64,000 nt of DNA from Pyropia yezoensis (taxonomy: Eukaryota; Rhodophyta; Bangiophyceae; Bangiales; Bangiaceae), in the NCBI GenBank assembly GCA_009829735.1, contig CM020619.1, positions 8,856,375 to 8,920,374 of the forward strand, read 5' to 3'. Of this stretch, positions 34,175 through 44,092 are shown piece after piece. Numbering within the stretch: the stretch's first letter is position 1; the number at the start of each line of letters is the position of its first letter. Under the pieces are notes generated by a model. That model had not been told where the DNA came from and searched no databases. It saw only the letters and a program-made list of their open reading frames with translations. The position numbers and the translations under genes were made by a program.

Positions 34175-35352
34175 AAAAAGGCTGCACCAGCGGAGGGGGC
34201 AAGGGAGGGGGTCCCGCCACGCTGGGCAGCAGCGCCCAATGAAATCCGGGCGGCGCCGCCCCGGCTTGAACGCTCAGACCGGCTGCTGCTGCAGTTGCCG
34301 CAGGTTGAGGGATTGAAGATGCGAGGCTCAGTGCAGGCGGTAGGGCAGACAGAGGTAGGCCTGGGTTGCTGGGAGGGCTCAGCGTAGTGGCTGGATGAGA
34401 CCGTAGAGGCCCTGCCGTCGTCGGGGTTGGCGCCGCCACCAAGAGGGGTGGTGTCGTCTGGTGGGGAGGCGCCGCCGCCGCCCTCAGGTCCAGAGGGGTT
34501 GATGGACCGGCGGCCGGTAAATGCGTCCTCCTCCGCTGAGGACGCTCCGGACTCGCCGGCGGAGTGGGCGTCGGCCGCTTTGCAGGCGGCCGCGACTGCC
34601 TCCTCGGCTCTGTTGCGCGCGACACAGGCGACGTAGTGTCGTCGTTCCTGCTCGAGCGCCGCCTCGGCGGCGGCGACCGGCTGGAACTTCTTGCTACGCT
34701 GCGCGAGCCACAGCCGCAGCGGCGCGCCCGGTGGCCGAACCGCGACGGCGACCGGTCCCCCAGCCCGTCCTCGAGCGCCCGAGCGGCTCGTCGATAGCGC
34801 CGCGCCTCGTGCTCCAGCTCGGACAAACGGAAGCTCAGGATATCGTCCAACGCCGGCCGCGTCACCGCGGGTGGCTTCCAGCCCGCGACTGGGGGTGACG
34901 GGGACGTCCAGCTCGCCGCCTGTGGCGGCGGATTCCAGTGCCCAGGTGGTTGTGGCACGGGGGTCCAGTTCCCCAGCCGTGGTTGAGGGGAGGTCCAGCT
35001 CCGCGGTGGCGGCTGCGCGCCGCGATACAGCGGTGGTGGCGATGGCGGGCCGTTCCGCCCGGGAGGGGGGGGCGGCTCCCTCCACCGTGGGGATGGCGGA
35101 GGAGGGCCGCCCCAAGGAGGTGGCGGTCCAGGCGCCGGAACGCCGTCTTGCGGATGGCCAGGGGGGGGGAGCGGGGGAGGTCGTGGATGTTGGGGAGGAA
35201 ATGGGCACGGGGGCGGGGGCGGGGGCGACGAAGGCCGTCTCCGGGAGTGTGGTCGAGTGGTCGGGTAGTCGCTGCCGCGCGGGTGGTCCTCCTCCCGCTG
35301 GCGACGAACGCCCATCGTCCGACAGCATATATGTCGGTCCCGCGGGGTGCAC
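33949..35352 (-). CDS. Probable N-terminal part of the SANT/Myb-like partner, copy 2
   Basis: This 467-residue frame overlaps the previous gene in another phase. It contains the helical segment with EQERRHYVACVARNRAEE and continues through MESPTESYAANIVAAAARAS, which copy 1 places in frame with the SANT part. The natural protein may therefore be about 1,150-1,200 residues, starting near 35352. Alternatively translation starts at MESPTES and the upstream Pro-rich frame is non-coding. Confidence 0.45.
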   Translation of the reverse strand: MHPAGPTYMLSDDGRSSPAGGGPPARQRLPDHSTTLPETAFVAPAPAPVPISSPTSTTSPAPPPWPSARRRSGAWTATSLGRPSSAIPTVEGAAPPSRAERPAIATTAVSRRAAATAELDLPSTTAGELDPRATTTWALESAATGGELDVPVTPSRGLEATRGDAAGVGRYPELPFVRAGARGAALSTSRSGARGRAGGPVAVAVRPPGAPLRLWLAQRSKKFQPVAAAEAALEQERRHYVACVARNRAEEAVAAACKAADAHSAGESGASSAEEDAFTGRRSINPSGPEGGGGASPPDDTTPLGGGANPDDGRASTVSSSHYAEPSQQPRPTSVCPTACTEPRIFNPSTCGNCSSSRSERSSRGGAARISLGAAAQRGGTPSLAPSAGAAFFWRAPRNPPGDMESPTESYAANIVAAAARASASSGGATPPPPPPPPSPTPPPQLVHEPPPAPLLRQQARHSPKHQ

Positions 35353-37241
35353 CCGCGTACAGACTCGATGGCACTCACAGGATAGATGACGTTCTGAACG
35401 ATGGGGAGGGGAGGTCGGAGTGGAGACTCACTAGACCAGCGCACAGGAAGTACGGAGCTCGTGCGCGGGGGAGAGGTCGGCAGCAAGGGGGTTCCGCGAC
35501 ACAGCAAGAGTCTGGTAGAGTTTCTGCGACGTTGCTGCAGGGCGCCGTGGGCTATCGACGAGGGTGTCGACTCGGACTTGCTGCGAGTGGACAGGCCGGC
35601 GGGCTCCTCAACGGCGCGCGTGACCCCACTGCGTCCTGTATGCGCGACCTCTTCGCAAAGAGTCAAAGAAAGAGTCACCCGGGGGGGGGGGGGGGGGGGG
35701 GGGGAAAGGGGGCAACAACGCAGCCGACCCGTACACTGTCAACGAGCCCCCAAATTCGTGGGCGCGCTGGGCAGGCGGGCGCGGCCGCAACTGGACAGAC
35801 GCCCCCCACCACTCGCGCTGGCCCAAGATTTTTTTGTGGCCTCGCAGGCAGAGGACGGCAAAGAGACGAGGTGCGCCGGATGAAACGAGGGGGTGGAGGA
35901 GAGGACACCTTTCGCTCGAGGCGCCTCTCTCCACGCCGGCCCGCCGCGCAACGTACTCGCGCCGGCATCGGATGGCCTGGGAGGACGGGAGGGGAACGGG
36001 TGGTGAGAAGTCTATCTCGGCGGCCCAAGTGATTGGGTGGGCGGGTGCTCGCTGGGGAGGGGGCGGCCGAGGGTCCTGCGACGGGTGTCCTTTTTTAGAA
36101 AAAATGATCTGGCGACTCGCAGACTAGTGACGCGGGCCAAGTCACGCGCGTGGATGAGAATCCGAACGGCGGGCGCCGGCAAAGCCCATGCTGCCGCCCG
36201 GTGCATGCGGCGGGGGAGTCGGGGGTGAAGAGAGAAGCGAACCATGGCAGCCGCGGCGCGTCTGCCTCTCAGGGTGGCACCCCGGTGGCACCTCGTGCGA
36301 GGGGGTGCGCGTGTGTGGATGATGAACGTAGGTCCCTCTGCAGTCTTGTTGCAACAATGGGGCTGCATGCCGCGGCATGCTCCACGAAAATCTCGCACGG
36401 AGGGGTACGGCGGGTAGCACCTCAACAGCCTAGACGGGTTGGTCCACCACCGCCTACACCGCAAGCACAAAAAAAAACACCAAAAATATCAAACCCAACG
36501 CGCCCAAATTGCAATGGCAAGCTCCAATCGACCGATAACTCTCAGGATCTGCCGCAAACTGTCTTCGAAATGTACAGTTCTGCTCAAAGACAGCTCCCAA
36601 TTCAACCAGTTCGCTTTTGATGGACCTCGAATGCACCACCACTCCATCGTGTGGCCCACACCGCACGACCTCTGGCGATCTCAGAGACGCTCCACCAGGC
36701 CCATACACTGGAAATTTTGCAGGTGTCATGTGCATGGATGTCATGCCGACAACGTTGAGCCCTCCATTGGCGACCACAAGGCGTTGTGTGCACGTGTCCC
36801 AGGAAGGCAACAGATATGCGAGTTATACACAGCCCGCCAAGGCTGCACTCGGTGCATAACCTTCAGATTATTGTTGATTCTGTGAGAGCCGTCCGATAAT
36901 CCAAGTCATGGCTGTGCTGTTGGAGCGATACAAGTGGGCATCGGAGAGGCCTGTGGGACGGATTTGGGCGTCTCTCAGTGCCTGGCCGGTTGAGTTTCGG
37001 TCAAAAGACAGAGTTTTGGTCATCGCTTCATTGCTTCTGCGTGGAGGGCCACGAAGCGCGGACGAGACCGCTGGAAGGCGAAGATGTCGTGTTTTGGGCA
37101 TGTAGCCCATGTCTGGACCTCAAGTACATTGCGGTCAAGAGCACCCCCGATAGTCCAGGTACTATCGCGATAGCCGCACCAATGAGATGCTCGCACGTGG
37201 CACACGTGGCGTTCTAAAATGACCATTTCAGACCTTTAGTC
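35353..37241. other. Right non-coding flank of the Harbinger element
   Basis: No gene seen. It holds a long G-run (about 35681-35704), an A-rich stretch near 36470, and CACGTG-containing sequence at 37195-37212 that resembles the left flank (18725-18750). Confidence 0.5.
37149..37166. repeat. Subterminal GATAGTC palindrome (right side of Harbinger)
   Basis: GATAGTCCAGGTACTATC lies about 95 bp inside the right end. It shares GATAGTCC and ACTATC with the left subterminal palindrome. Confidence 0.6.
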
Positions 37242-37261
37242 TCACGTTGGTGGGCACGCCC
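37242..37261 (-). repeat. Right terminal inverted repeat of the Harbinger element
   Basis: The reverse complement reads GGGCGTGCCCACCAACGTGA and is followed on the plus strand by TTA, matching the left target duplication. Confidence 0.85.
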
Positions 37262-38708
37262 TTACGGCGCTCTAAACGAGGTGTTGTGACGCGAGCTTTT
37301 TGGTTTTGACCGTAGGTGGCGCCGGGCGGAGTTTGTAGAATGAGGCGCGGCGCACGGCCCGGCGCACCGCCCGTGCGCTGCAGTTTGCGTGCGGAAAACT
37401 GGCTGACGCTGCGTCGCGTGGCGTCCCTGCCGAGGGACGGTGGAGCATCCATCCCCGTGTTTCTCTACGTGGACAAAATGCGAGCTTGAAAAGCACTGAC
37501 TGGCACTGGGCCCACACGAAAGCTCGCGTCCTTGCTTGGGATCTCTTCCACCGGATGCGAGATCTTTCGATATCTGCGAGATTCATGGATGCATACACTT
37601 GGCGGTCGACAGAGAGGCGGGGAATGCAGAGCGGTGGCGGCCCGTGTGCACAAAGGCGGGGAGGCCACCCCCTCCCAGGCTGCCGCCCGATAGGACGCGC
37701 CGCGCCCTGGTTCGTCGTCGTAGGTGGCCACTCAGCGGAGCTGTCTACTTTTTTTCCAGCGCACCACGCGTGGCATCCCGTGCACAGCCCCGGCGGGGTT
37801 CACTCCCCCCCCCCCGCGTCTGCGCCGCCGTCGGCGTCGCCGCGCCCACTGGGGGGTCCGTTGGGAAGAGCGCCGCGGCAACCACGCCGGGGATCCCGTG
37901 CCAGGCTGGCCGCGGCAAAGCCGTGGCGGGGGCCCCCGCCCGAGCGCACCCAAGCGCCACTGCAGTCGGGGCCCGTTCCGGCCCCCAGCCTGTCAAGGGC
38001 GCGGCTGGCCAACCCCTGTGGCGCCCCGTCTTGACAGACGATAGGGAGCCACTGGCGAACGGAAAGGGGGGCGGTGGGAGGGGGATGCTGCGGGCCACGT
38101 CCGGAGGGGGCGCCATTGGCATGCTGGACGGCCGTGGCCGTGCCAGCACGGGACTCGGCGGGGGTGAGGTGAGAAAGAAAGAGTACCATAGATGTGGGGA
38201 GAGGGGGGGTGCAGTCCCCTTTTCCCACCACCCCCCTCCAAGTGGGGTGGAGGTGGTGGCGTGGGGAGCGTGGCGTGGACCTCCACCGCGGCTGGGCCTG
38301 GCGGGCGGCGGGGGCGACGCCCGCCCACCCGCGGGGGTGGGCCCCCCTCCACAGGGTCCTCCAGCCCCACACTCCCCATGACACCGCCGCGCGTGGTCGT
38401 CCACGCCTAAAGAGCCTTTTAGTCCCTCCTTAAGTGCCCCCCTGCATCTCGGCCCTCTTGAGGGGCCGCGGATCGACAGCCCACCCAGCGGCGGCGCGGT
38501 CCGCTGTTTAACCGCCCCCCCTCGCCCCCCCCCCCCCGCACCGCACGTGCCCCCATGCACCGCTGCCGTCGTCCTTTCCGCCAGCCGTTCCGCACCTTTG
38601 GAAGCGCTCCCCTTCTTGGCGACCCCGCCCGTGCCGGGCACCAAGCAACGCCCGCCTGGTGATCGTGCGCCGCCCGCGGGGAAAACCCACCACCCTGCGT
38701 GTACCGCC

Positions 38709-39842
38709 ATGGCCCGCCGCCACGTCACCGCTGCCGTTGTGGCGGCCGCGGTCGCCGCGGTGACCCTCCTCGCCGCCGCGGCGGGGGCGCCCGCCTCGGC
38801 CCACCCCGTCCCGACGGGCCGCCTGCCGCCCACGACGACGCGCCCGCTGCTGCCCGACGACGTGGCGGCCACGTACCAGACCAAGTTTACCCACGTTGGC
38901 GTCCAGTGCCCCACCTCCTTTACCCTCCGCGGCACGGGAGCACCCCTCCCGGGTGTGGACGCGGCGGCGGCGCGCTCGTATGCCGGCCACCGCATTGCGG
39001 AGAATGGGGCCCCGTGCGACGACGGCTCGCTGGTGGTGGTACGCACCTCCTCCATTGACGACGCCGTGGTGGTGGCGGCGGCGGGGGACCCCGGCGCGGC
39101 GCGCCGCCTTCGGGAGACCCCGTGGTCTGCCACGAATCTAAACTGGTCCACCTCGGTGGGCTTCCACGTGGGCGATTGGGAGTGCCCAGGGGCGGCTTCG
39201 TGGGGGATAAACGTCAGCGCGATGTTTAGCTATGCGCGTTACAGCGCAAAACTCGCCAGCGGCAACGTCGTCAGCCTACCTGCGGGCTCGCGCAACCTCG
39301 TGTTTGTCAACTCTTCCGTCCTCCTGTGTATGATGACCGCCCCGCCGGGGGTGGGGGCGCCCTCCGACCCGTCCTCCGAGCCGGGCACCACCAACGGGGA
39401 AGACGATGGGGTGGCGGTGGCGCCGGTGCCGGCGCCGACCGCGCCGGGCGGCAGCGACGACACTGCCACTAAGGGGGGAAGCGGCGGCGGCGGCCTCTCT
39501 GTCGGCGCTACCGCGGGCGTGGCGGCGGTGGCGGTGGTGGCGGCGTTGGGCGTTGCCGTCGGCGCCGTTGTGGGCACGCGCGTGTGGAAGCGGCGGCGGC
39601 AGGCGGCGGCTGCGCCCGCCGACGACGCCGCCGCCGCCGCCGCTGCGTCCTTGTCGGGCCGCCCGCCCGCGATGCAGACGCCGATGCTCATCCTCGACAG
39701 CCTCGATGGCGGCGTGCATGATGGGGCGGGCGTCATCCCTGGGGGCAAGGTGAAGCGGAACAGCCTGGGCGAGCCGCCGCCGCTGCCCGAAGAGCTGTGG
39801 GACACGGTCGGGTCGTCGGCTACCAGCGGTGGCAAGGTCTGA
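38709..39842 (+). CDS. Type I single-pass membrane protein, unknown family
   Basis: A 377-residue protein from the ATG at 38709. An earlier in-frame ATG at 38547 would place 54 residues before the signal peptide and is less likely. Layout: signal peptide (MARRHVTAAVVAAAVAAVTL... to about residue 33); an ectodomain to about 215 with a few cysteines (VGVQCPTSF, NGAPCDDG, DWECPGAA, VLLCMM) and N-glycosylation sequons (NWST, NVSA, NSSV); a Gly/Pro/Ala stalk; one membrane helix at about 265-290 followed by the stop-transfer RVWKRRRQ; and an about 85-residue cytosolic tail. The ectodomain end (SLPAGSRNLVFVNSSVLLCM) faintly resembles LPAG...LLRINGC in the Hint protein at 41987-44092, so the two may share a surface-protein fold; this is weak. 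Confidence 0.65.
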   Translation: MARRHVTAAVVAAAVAAVTLLAAAAGAPASAHPVPTGRLPPTTTRPLLPDDVAATYQTKFTHVGVQCPTSFTLRGTGAPLPGVDAAAARSYAGHRIAENGAPCDDGSLVVVRTSSIDDAVVVAAAGDPGAARRLRETPWSATNLNWSTSVGFHVGDWECPGAASWGINVSAMFSYARYSAKLASGNVVSLPAGSRNLVFVNSSVLLCMMTAPPGVGAPSDPSSEPGTTNGEDDGVAVAPVPAPTAPGGSDDTATKGGSGGGGLSVGATAGVAAVAVVAALGVAVGAVVGTRVWKRRRQAAAAPADDAAAAAAASLSGRPPAMQTPMLILDSLDGGVHDGAGVIPGGKVKRNSLGEPPPLPEELWDTVGSSATSGGKV

Positions 39843-40730
39843 GAGGTCGTTGTATTGCCAGGTGTGGTTCTCATTAACGTCTGACTGGCTGTTGTTGCTC
39901 CGTTTCCGTGATGACTCAAAAGTGGGATTTTAGGTCGTCGTAGCGTAGACACACTTCGTGAGTTATGTCCCTGTACATACATATGTATGCCACACAGAGG
40001 GAGGTATTCAAGCATGCGCATCGCCGACCTGGCTCAATGGTTGGGCGCACGTGTTGTATTCTCACATACTGGTCGCTTCATTGTCATTGCCATTGTCTTG
40101 CGAATAATGACGCAGCGAGCACAAAGCGTGGGGGCTCCCAGCTGTCACCTCCTTCATCCCCGGGGGTGAAGCGGGTAGCAGCTGTGCTAGAGACAACCAT
40201 GGCCCCCTCCAGTCTCACAGCCTCCCTTGTTTATGGGCACCACCGGCCAGGTGCGTGGGATTGCCGCACGCGGCCGCACGAGAAGCACCCAACGCTGTTG
40301 GTCGTCCGTTGCTGGCCGCCGTCTCCAGCCCCAAGACCGTCGGATGCAGGCCCAGACGGCGCACCCCCCCCTCCTTCTTCAACGAGCACCTTGGCCCCAA
40401 CGCGTGCGCGTGCGGCGTGCGGGGCGCAACTCCCCATCTCGCCGCTCTTGGCAGCTCGCCAGTGGACACGCCACGGCCCATGGTCAGCAGTGGCCCGTTC
40501 CCCAGCAGGAGCGGTACATAAATAAACGGCAGGGCATTGCCAGCCCGACCATGCCGCGCGGGGGTGCGCGCGCCCCGTTGCCCGGGCACCCACCGCAGGT
40601 GGCCGCCCGCCAGGCCGTCCAAGACGGAGTGTGCACCCCGCGAGGCCGCGGGGGCATTCGCCGCATGCGCGCGGCGTCGTGAACTCAGCAGGCCGCGGCC
40701 GGCCGGCAGTCTGGTGCACAGAAGGAGTCG

Positions 40731-40778
<48 letters not shown>

Positions 40779-41484
40779 CGATTGTCCCCACCGCCGCCGG
40801 CGCTAGAGGTGGGGCGCATGTGCAAGGGAAGCGGTGGGAGGGGGAGGGCGGATCAGGGGCATCGCGACCAGACGGTTCAGAGGGGAGTGGCTGCCGACGG
40901 CCGCGCGGCGGCGGCGCGACCGACCGACCGCTGCCGTCTCTGCATCCCACACCGGGATGGCGGGGTGGGAGCGACCGTGGCCCGACGGTCCGTTTCCGTG
41001 CCACCGGCAGTGTCAATGGCGCCGCCGGCGGGGACGGCGGCGGCAGCGGTGCTGGCGGGCCAGCGGTGGCCGTTGGGGCGTTGCCCCCTCCGCCCTCCCG
41101 GCGGCGCGGTTGCCGTCGGTGGCCCCGTTTGTGGCGGGCAGCGTGGCGAAGGGGGCGTCAGGGGGGGCTGGCGGGAGCGGCGTTGGCAGAGGGGTGGGTG
41201 CTGGCGGCGGCGGCGGCGACGGCGGGGGTGTTTTTATTCAGGCGCCACCCCTGTGCCAACGGCGAGCCCCGCTCCCGTCCAAAAAGCGAGCCCCGCTCCC
41301 GCGCCAACGGCGGGCCCCCACTCCCGTGCCAGCGCCCAGCCGCACGCTCGTGCCGACCGACGCGGAGCCCCACCTCGGCGGCAACGTCAAGCGCAACGTC
41401 CGTGGGGACGCCACGCCTCGCCCACCGTCGGTTCAACGTTGACGACGGGGGCAGCGCCGCCCCCCACTCGTGCGGACACACCGC
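39843..41484. other. Gene-free stretch
   Basis: No gene recognised. It contains the 47-base C tract at 40731-40777 and a tRNA-half-like sequence near 40023 that I reject as a tRNA. Confidence 0.45.
40731..40777 (+). repeat. 47-base poly-C tract
   Basis: An uninterrupted run of C, the longest homopolymer in the window. Run length is likely to be inaccurate in the assembly. Confidence 0.95.
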
Positions 41485-41617
41485 CAGGGGTAAACAGCCG
41501 GCGCTGAGTCCATTTCTGGTGTCAGATTGAACAGGGGACGTCGGGAAGTATGAGAAAACAGGACTTCAAAGAGGGGATCATTTGATCCTAAAAGGATCCC
41601 CTCAGTAGAATAGACAC
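41485..41617. mobile_element. End fragment of the GTGTCTATTCTACC inverted-repeat family
   Basis: It ends with GTAGAATAGACAC followed by TA, like the elements at 47669-48963. The region from about 41500 (GCTGAGTCCATTTCTG) resembles the right half of the element at 47669-48088. The other end was not found. It abuts a short copy (41620-41643) of the GTTGCAGAAA repeat seen at 45638 and 49121. Confidence 0.55.
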
Positions 41618-41986
41618 TATGGTACGTTGCAGAAAAAAGATACATCGAGGATGTTCTCAGCTCGGGCCCAGGAGGCAGACCCCCCGTGGAAGGGTCCATG
41701 GCTGCCATGCTGACAGAGCATGCTGACACGGCCTTGCGCAATCACGCGGTCGCGCGCTCCCATGGCACTTGACAATGGAGAGAACCCCCGTCAGCAGCAC
41801 CTTGAGGGCACCGGCAACTAATGGCCCTCAACTGGCGCCATCCTTTTCGGAAACATTTGCATGTCTCGGGCGTTCGTTGGGGCCCATGTAGTAACTGAGG
41901 CTTGGAAGCGGGGTGGTCGTACATACACAACGCGCCCGATACTGTATCCGTGAAAGACAACTAGTAGCCCCCCTACGCCTCCCCGG

Positions 41987-44092
41987 TTAGTAGGCGGCCC
42001 GGCCCGCCAGGAAGGACGGCACCGCCGCCCACCCGCCAATGGTTGGCAGCCACCGCCCGCCCACCACCCCCCCCCACCCGACCGCCGCGGCGGCGCGGGC
42101 GGGCGCCAGCGCCGCCGCCGCCACCGCCGGCGCAACGGCCGTGGTGTAGACGGACGTGAGGAAGCCGTCCACCACCACCGTCCCCGGTGCAGTGTGGGGG
42201 GCGTACAGGCCCCCCGCGACGGCCGCCGCCGCCAGCCGCACCCGCGTGACGGGCGTCCACACGCCGCCCGCAGCGCCAGCGGGGGTGGCGGGCATGGCGC
42301 TACAGTTGGGGGCCACGCCCCCCCGCGCACCAGCATGCCCGGCCAACGGCGGCAGGTGCAGCAGCGCGTCGCCGACGGCCACGGCGGCGGCAGCAACGAG
42401 GCGGCCGGCCGTCGCAGCGCAGCGGTGCCCACCGCCGGCCAGTCCCGCGGCGGGCCGGCCGGCACACCCCGCGGGCGCGACGGGCACGTAGTGGCCGGCC
42501 GACAGGCGCAGGGCGCCCACGGCGGTGGAGAGCGTCACGTACGCGGCCACCCCGGCGGGGTCGGCGTGGGAAAAGGCGTAGACGGGGGCCACCGCGCCGG
42601 CCGCCGCCGCCGCGGTCGCCGCCACACCAGCGGCGCCGCCGCCGTCCCCCCCACCGCCGGTGCGGACCACGTCCCCGACGCGGAGGGCGTCCATGCGGCG
42701 GGTGCCGCCCCCCGCCAGCTGCACCGTTGCGTCGGCCGGGAAGCACTCGGCGACGGTGCCGCCGGCCGTGGGGACAACGTCCGCATCGGAAACGCCGTCC
42801 CTGTCGTCGTCCGATTGAGCGCCAGCGCGGCCGTCCGCCTCGGTGGGGGGGGAGGCGGCGGCCGGCTGTGCGACTGCCGTGGAGCGCATCCCAGCGTGCA
42901 CGTACAGGCAGTCATCCAGGCGGAGCACCCGCTGGCCGTCGAGGATCCCAAACAGCAGCGTGTCGTCGAACGTTAGCGTCACCGGCCCACACCGCAGGTC
43001 GAGATTGACGGGGGCGTACACGAGGGACGGATCCCGCCGCTGCCACGCCATGACGGAGGGCTGGTCCGACGCCTCCCACGCAAGGGCGTTGCCCCAGCAC
43101 GCTACGAAATACACGTTCGCATTACCGCGTGCGGCGCACGCCACGCCGTCCATGACAACGTCGGTTGTGCGGATGTCGACCATCCAGTCCCCATAGGGGG
43201 AGCTGGTGGTGGCGACAGAAATGGACGTGGCGCGGCAGACCCCGCGGCTGCGGTTGCGGTCGAGGACGTAGGCGCCGCCGGTGGTCAGCGCGGTGCCCGC
43301 TACGGCCCTCCCGTTGCGGGGCACGTCTGGAGAGGGGGAGGGGGACGCGGACACGCGCGGCGAGCCAGCGCCGGTGCGGTCCCCGGCAGGCGGTCGCGCG
43401 GCGGACGCGGTGTGCACGTACGTGCACCCGTTGATGCGCAGCAGGGGGTCCCCCCCCTCGCGTCCCACATAGACCGCCTGCCCCGCCGGCAGTGTCAGCC
43501 GGCCACAGGTCAACGAGGCATAGGCCCAAAACACCACCACGTTGGCATCCCGCTCGGCCTGCCACTCCAGCACCTCTGCGGCGTCGGCATCCGGCAGGTA
43601 GGCGTTGCGGAGCTCCTCCCGCAGGGCGGCGCCAAAGCACCCGTCAAGGACGTTGTCGTTGATGATGTCCGTGTCGGCCTCTGCGCTGCACGGGGTGCCG
43701 TCAACGACAATGTCGGGGGCGTTGACGCGGACCATCCCCGCCGGGTCGGTCACGCGCGCCGCCCGGATGGTCACCGCCGTGGCGGCCGCCGCGCAGGCGG
43801 TGGCGTTGCGGCTGCGGGACGCGTCCAGCGTGTACGCGCCGCCGGTGAGGATGGAGGTGCCGGCCACTTGGCGGCGGGCGGCGGCGGGGAGGGTGTCGCC
43901 GACGCGCCGCGGCGCGTCGGCCCGGGGGGGCGGGGGGGGGGGGGGGGCGACGCCGACGACGGCGGCGGGCGCGCCCACCGCCAGGACCGTCGCCGTCGCG
44001 GCTGCCGCCACGGCGGCGGCGGCGGGCAGCCAGGTGTGCCGTCGGGCGCCGCGGCGGTGGGCGCCGGCGGGCGCCACTCGCGGGGCGTTCAT
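41987..44092 (-). CDS. Secreted/membrane protein with two ectodomain repeats and C-terminal Hint (Hog-type) domain
   Basis: A 701-residue protein from the ATG at 44092; the frame is open further upstream, but that part is low complexity. Residues 20-50 are a hydrophobic signal peptide or anchor. Two homologous units of about 150 residues follow (about 74-235 and 255-410), each with GG-AY-LD-(N)RSR near the start, a VDG/MDGV-C motif and a C-terminal C-YVH. After a linker the Hint domain begins at Cys450 (ECFPADATVQL), with LRVGDVV, FSHADP, LSAGHYVPVA (His of the active-site motif), LYAPHTAPGTVVVDGFLTSVY and a hydrophobic tail. By homology Hint domains cleave the chain at the initiating Cys through a thioester, releasing the N-terminal part. 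Cys and His are kept; the usual Thr before His is Ser, and the SCY motif reads SVY, so activity is likely but untested. Confidence 0.85.
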   Translation of the reverse strand: MNAPRVAPAGAHRRGARRHTWLPAAAAVAAAATATVLAVGAPAAVVGVAPPPPPPPRADAPRRVGDTLPAAARRQVAGTSILTGGAYTLDASRSRNATACAAAATAVTIRAARVTDPAGMVRVNAPDIVVDGTPCSAEADTDIINDNVLDGCFGAALREELRNAYLPDADAAEVLEWQAERDANVVVFWAYASLTCGRLTLPAGQAVYVGREGGDPLLRINGCTYVHTASAARPPAGDRTGAGSPRVSASPSPSPDVPRNGRAVAGTALTTGGAYVLDRNRSRGVCRATSISVATTSSPYGDWMVDIRTTDVVMDGVACAARGNANVYFVACWGNALAWEASDQPSVMAWQRRDPSLVYAPVNLDLRCGPVTLTFDDTLLFGILDGQRVLRLDDCLYVHAGMRSTAVAQPAAASPPTEADGRAGAQSDDDRDGVSDADVVPTAGGTVAECFPADATVQLAGGGTRRMDALRVGDVVRTGGGGDGGGAAGVAATAAAAAGAVAPVYAFSHADPAGVAAYVTLSTAVGALRLSAGHYVPVAPAGCAGRPAAGLAGGGHRCAATAGRLVAAAAVAVGDALLHLPPLAGHAGARGGVAPNCSAMPATPAGAAGGVWTPVTRVRLAAAAVAGGLYAPHTAPGTVVVDGFLTSVYTTAVAPAVAAAALAPARAAAAVGWGGVVGGRWLPTIGGWAAVPSFLAGRAAY

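Larger units (their letters stand above)
28131..35946 (+). repeat. Long direct repeat, copy 2 (begins exactly at the N gap)
   Basis: It starts at the first base after the gap and equals 19817-27630. Beyond 35946 the sequence continues uniquely to the right Harbinger terminus. Confidence 0.9.
18675..37261. mobile_element. PIF/Harbinger DNA transposon, complete at both ends
   Basis: The element starts GGGCGTACCCACCAACGTGA at 18675 and ends with the reverse complement of GGGCGTGCCCACCAACGTGA at 37261, a 19/20 match. TTA stands immediately outside both ends (18672-18674 and 37262-37264), the 3-bp duplication typical of PIF/Harbinger. Inside lie the two genes of this superfamily: a DDE transposase and a SANT/Myb-like partner, convergently arranged. 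The internal 7.8 kb is present twice around a 500-N gap. If that is an assembly duplication, the real element is about 10.3 kb (18675-19816 plus 28131-37261). Palindromes built on GATAGTC lie near both ends. The genes look recent, with an intact transposase. Confidence 0.85.

Noticed and set aside
28414-35352. A genuine tandem pair of Harbinger elements
   Set aside because: No terminal repeats lie between the copies, both copies end at the gap, and differences are error-like; kept only as an alternative in the duplication finding.
40023-40077. tRNA-like start (GCCGACC-TG-GCTC-AATGGTT-GGGC)
   Set aside because: D-arm looks good, but the acceptor pairs only 5 of 7, there is no T-arm or box B, and the anticodon stem does not form.
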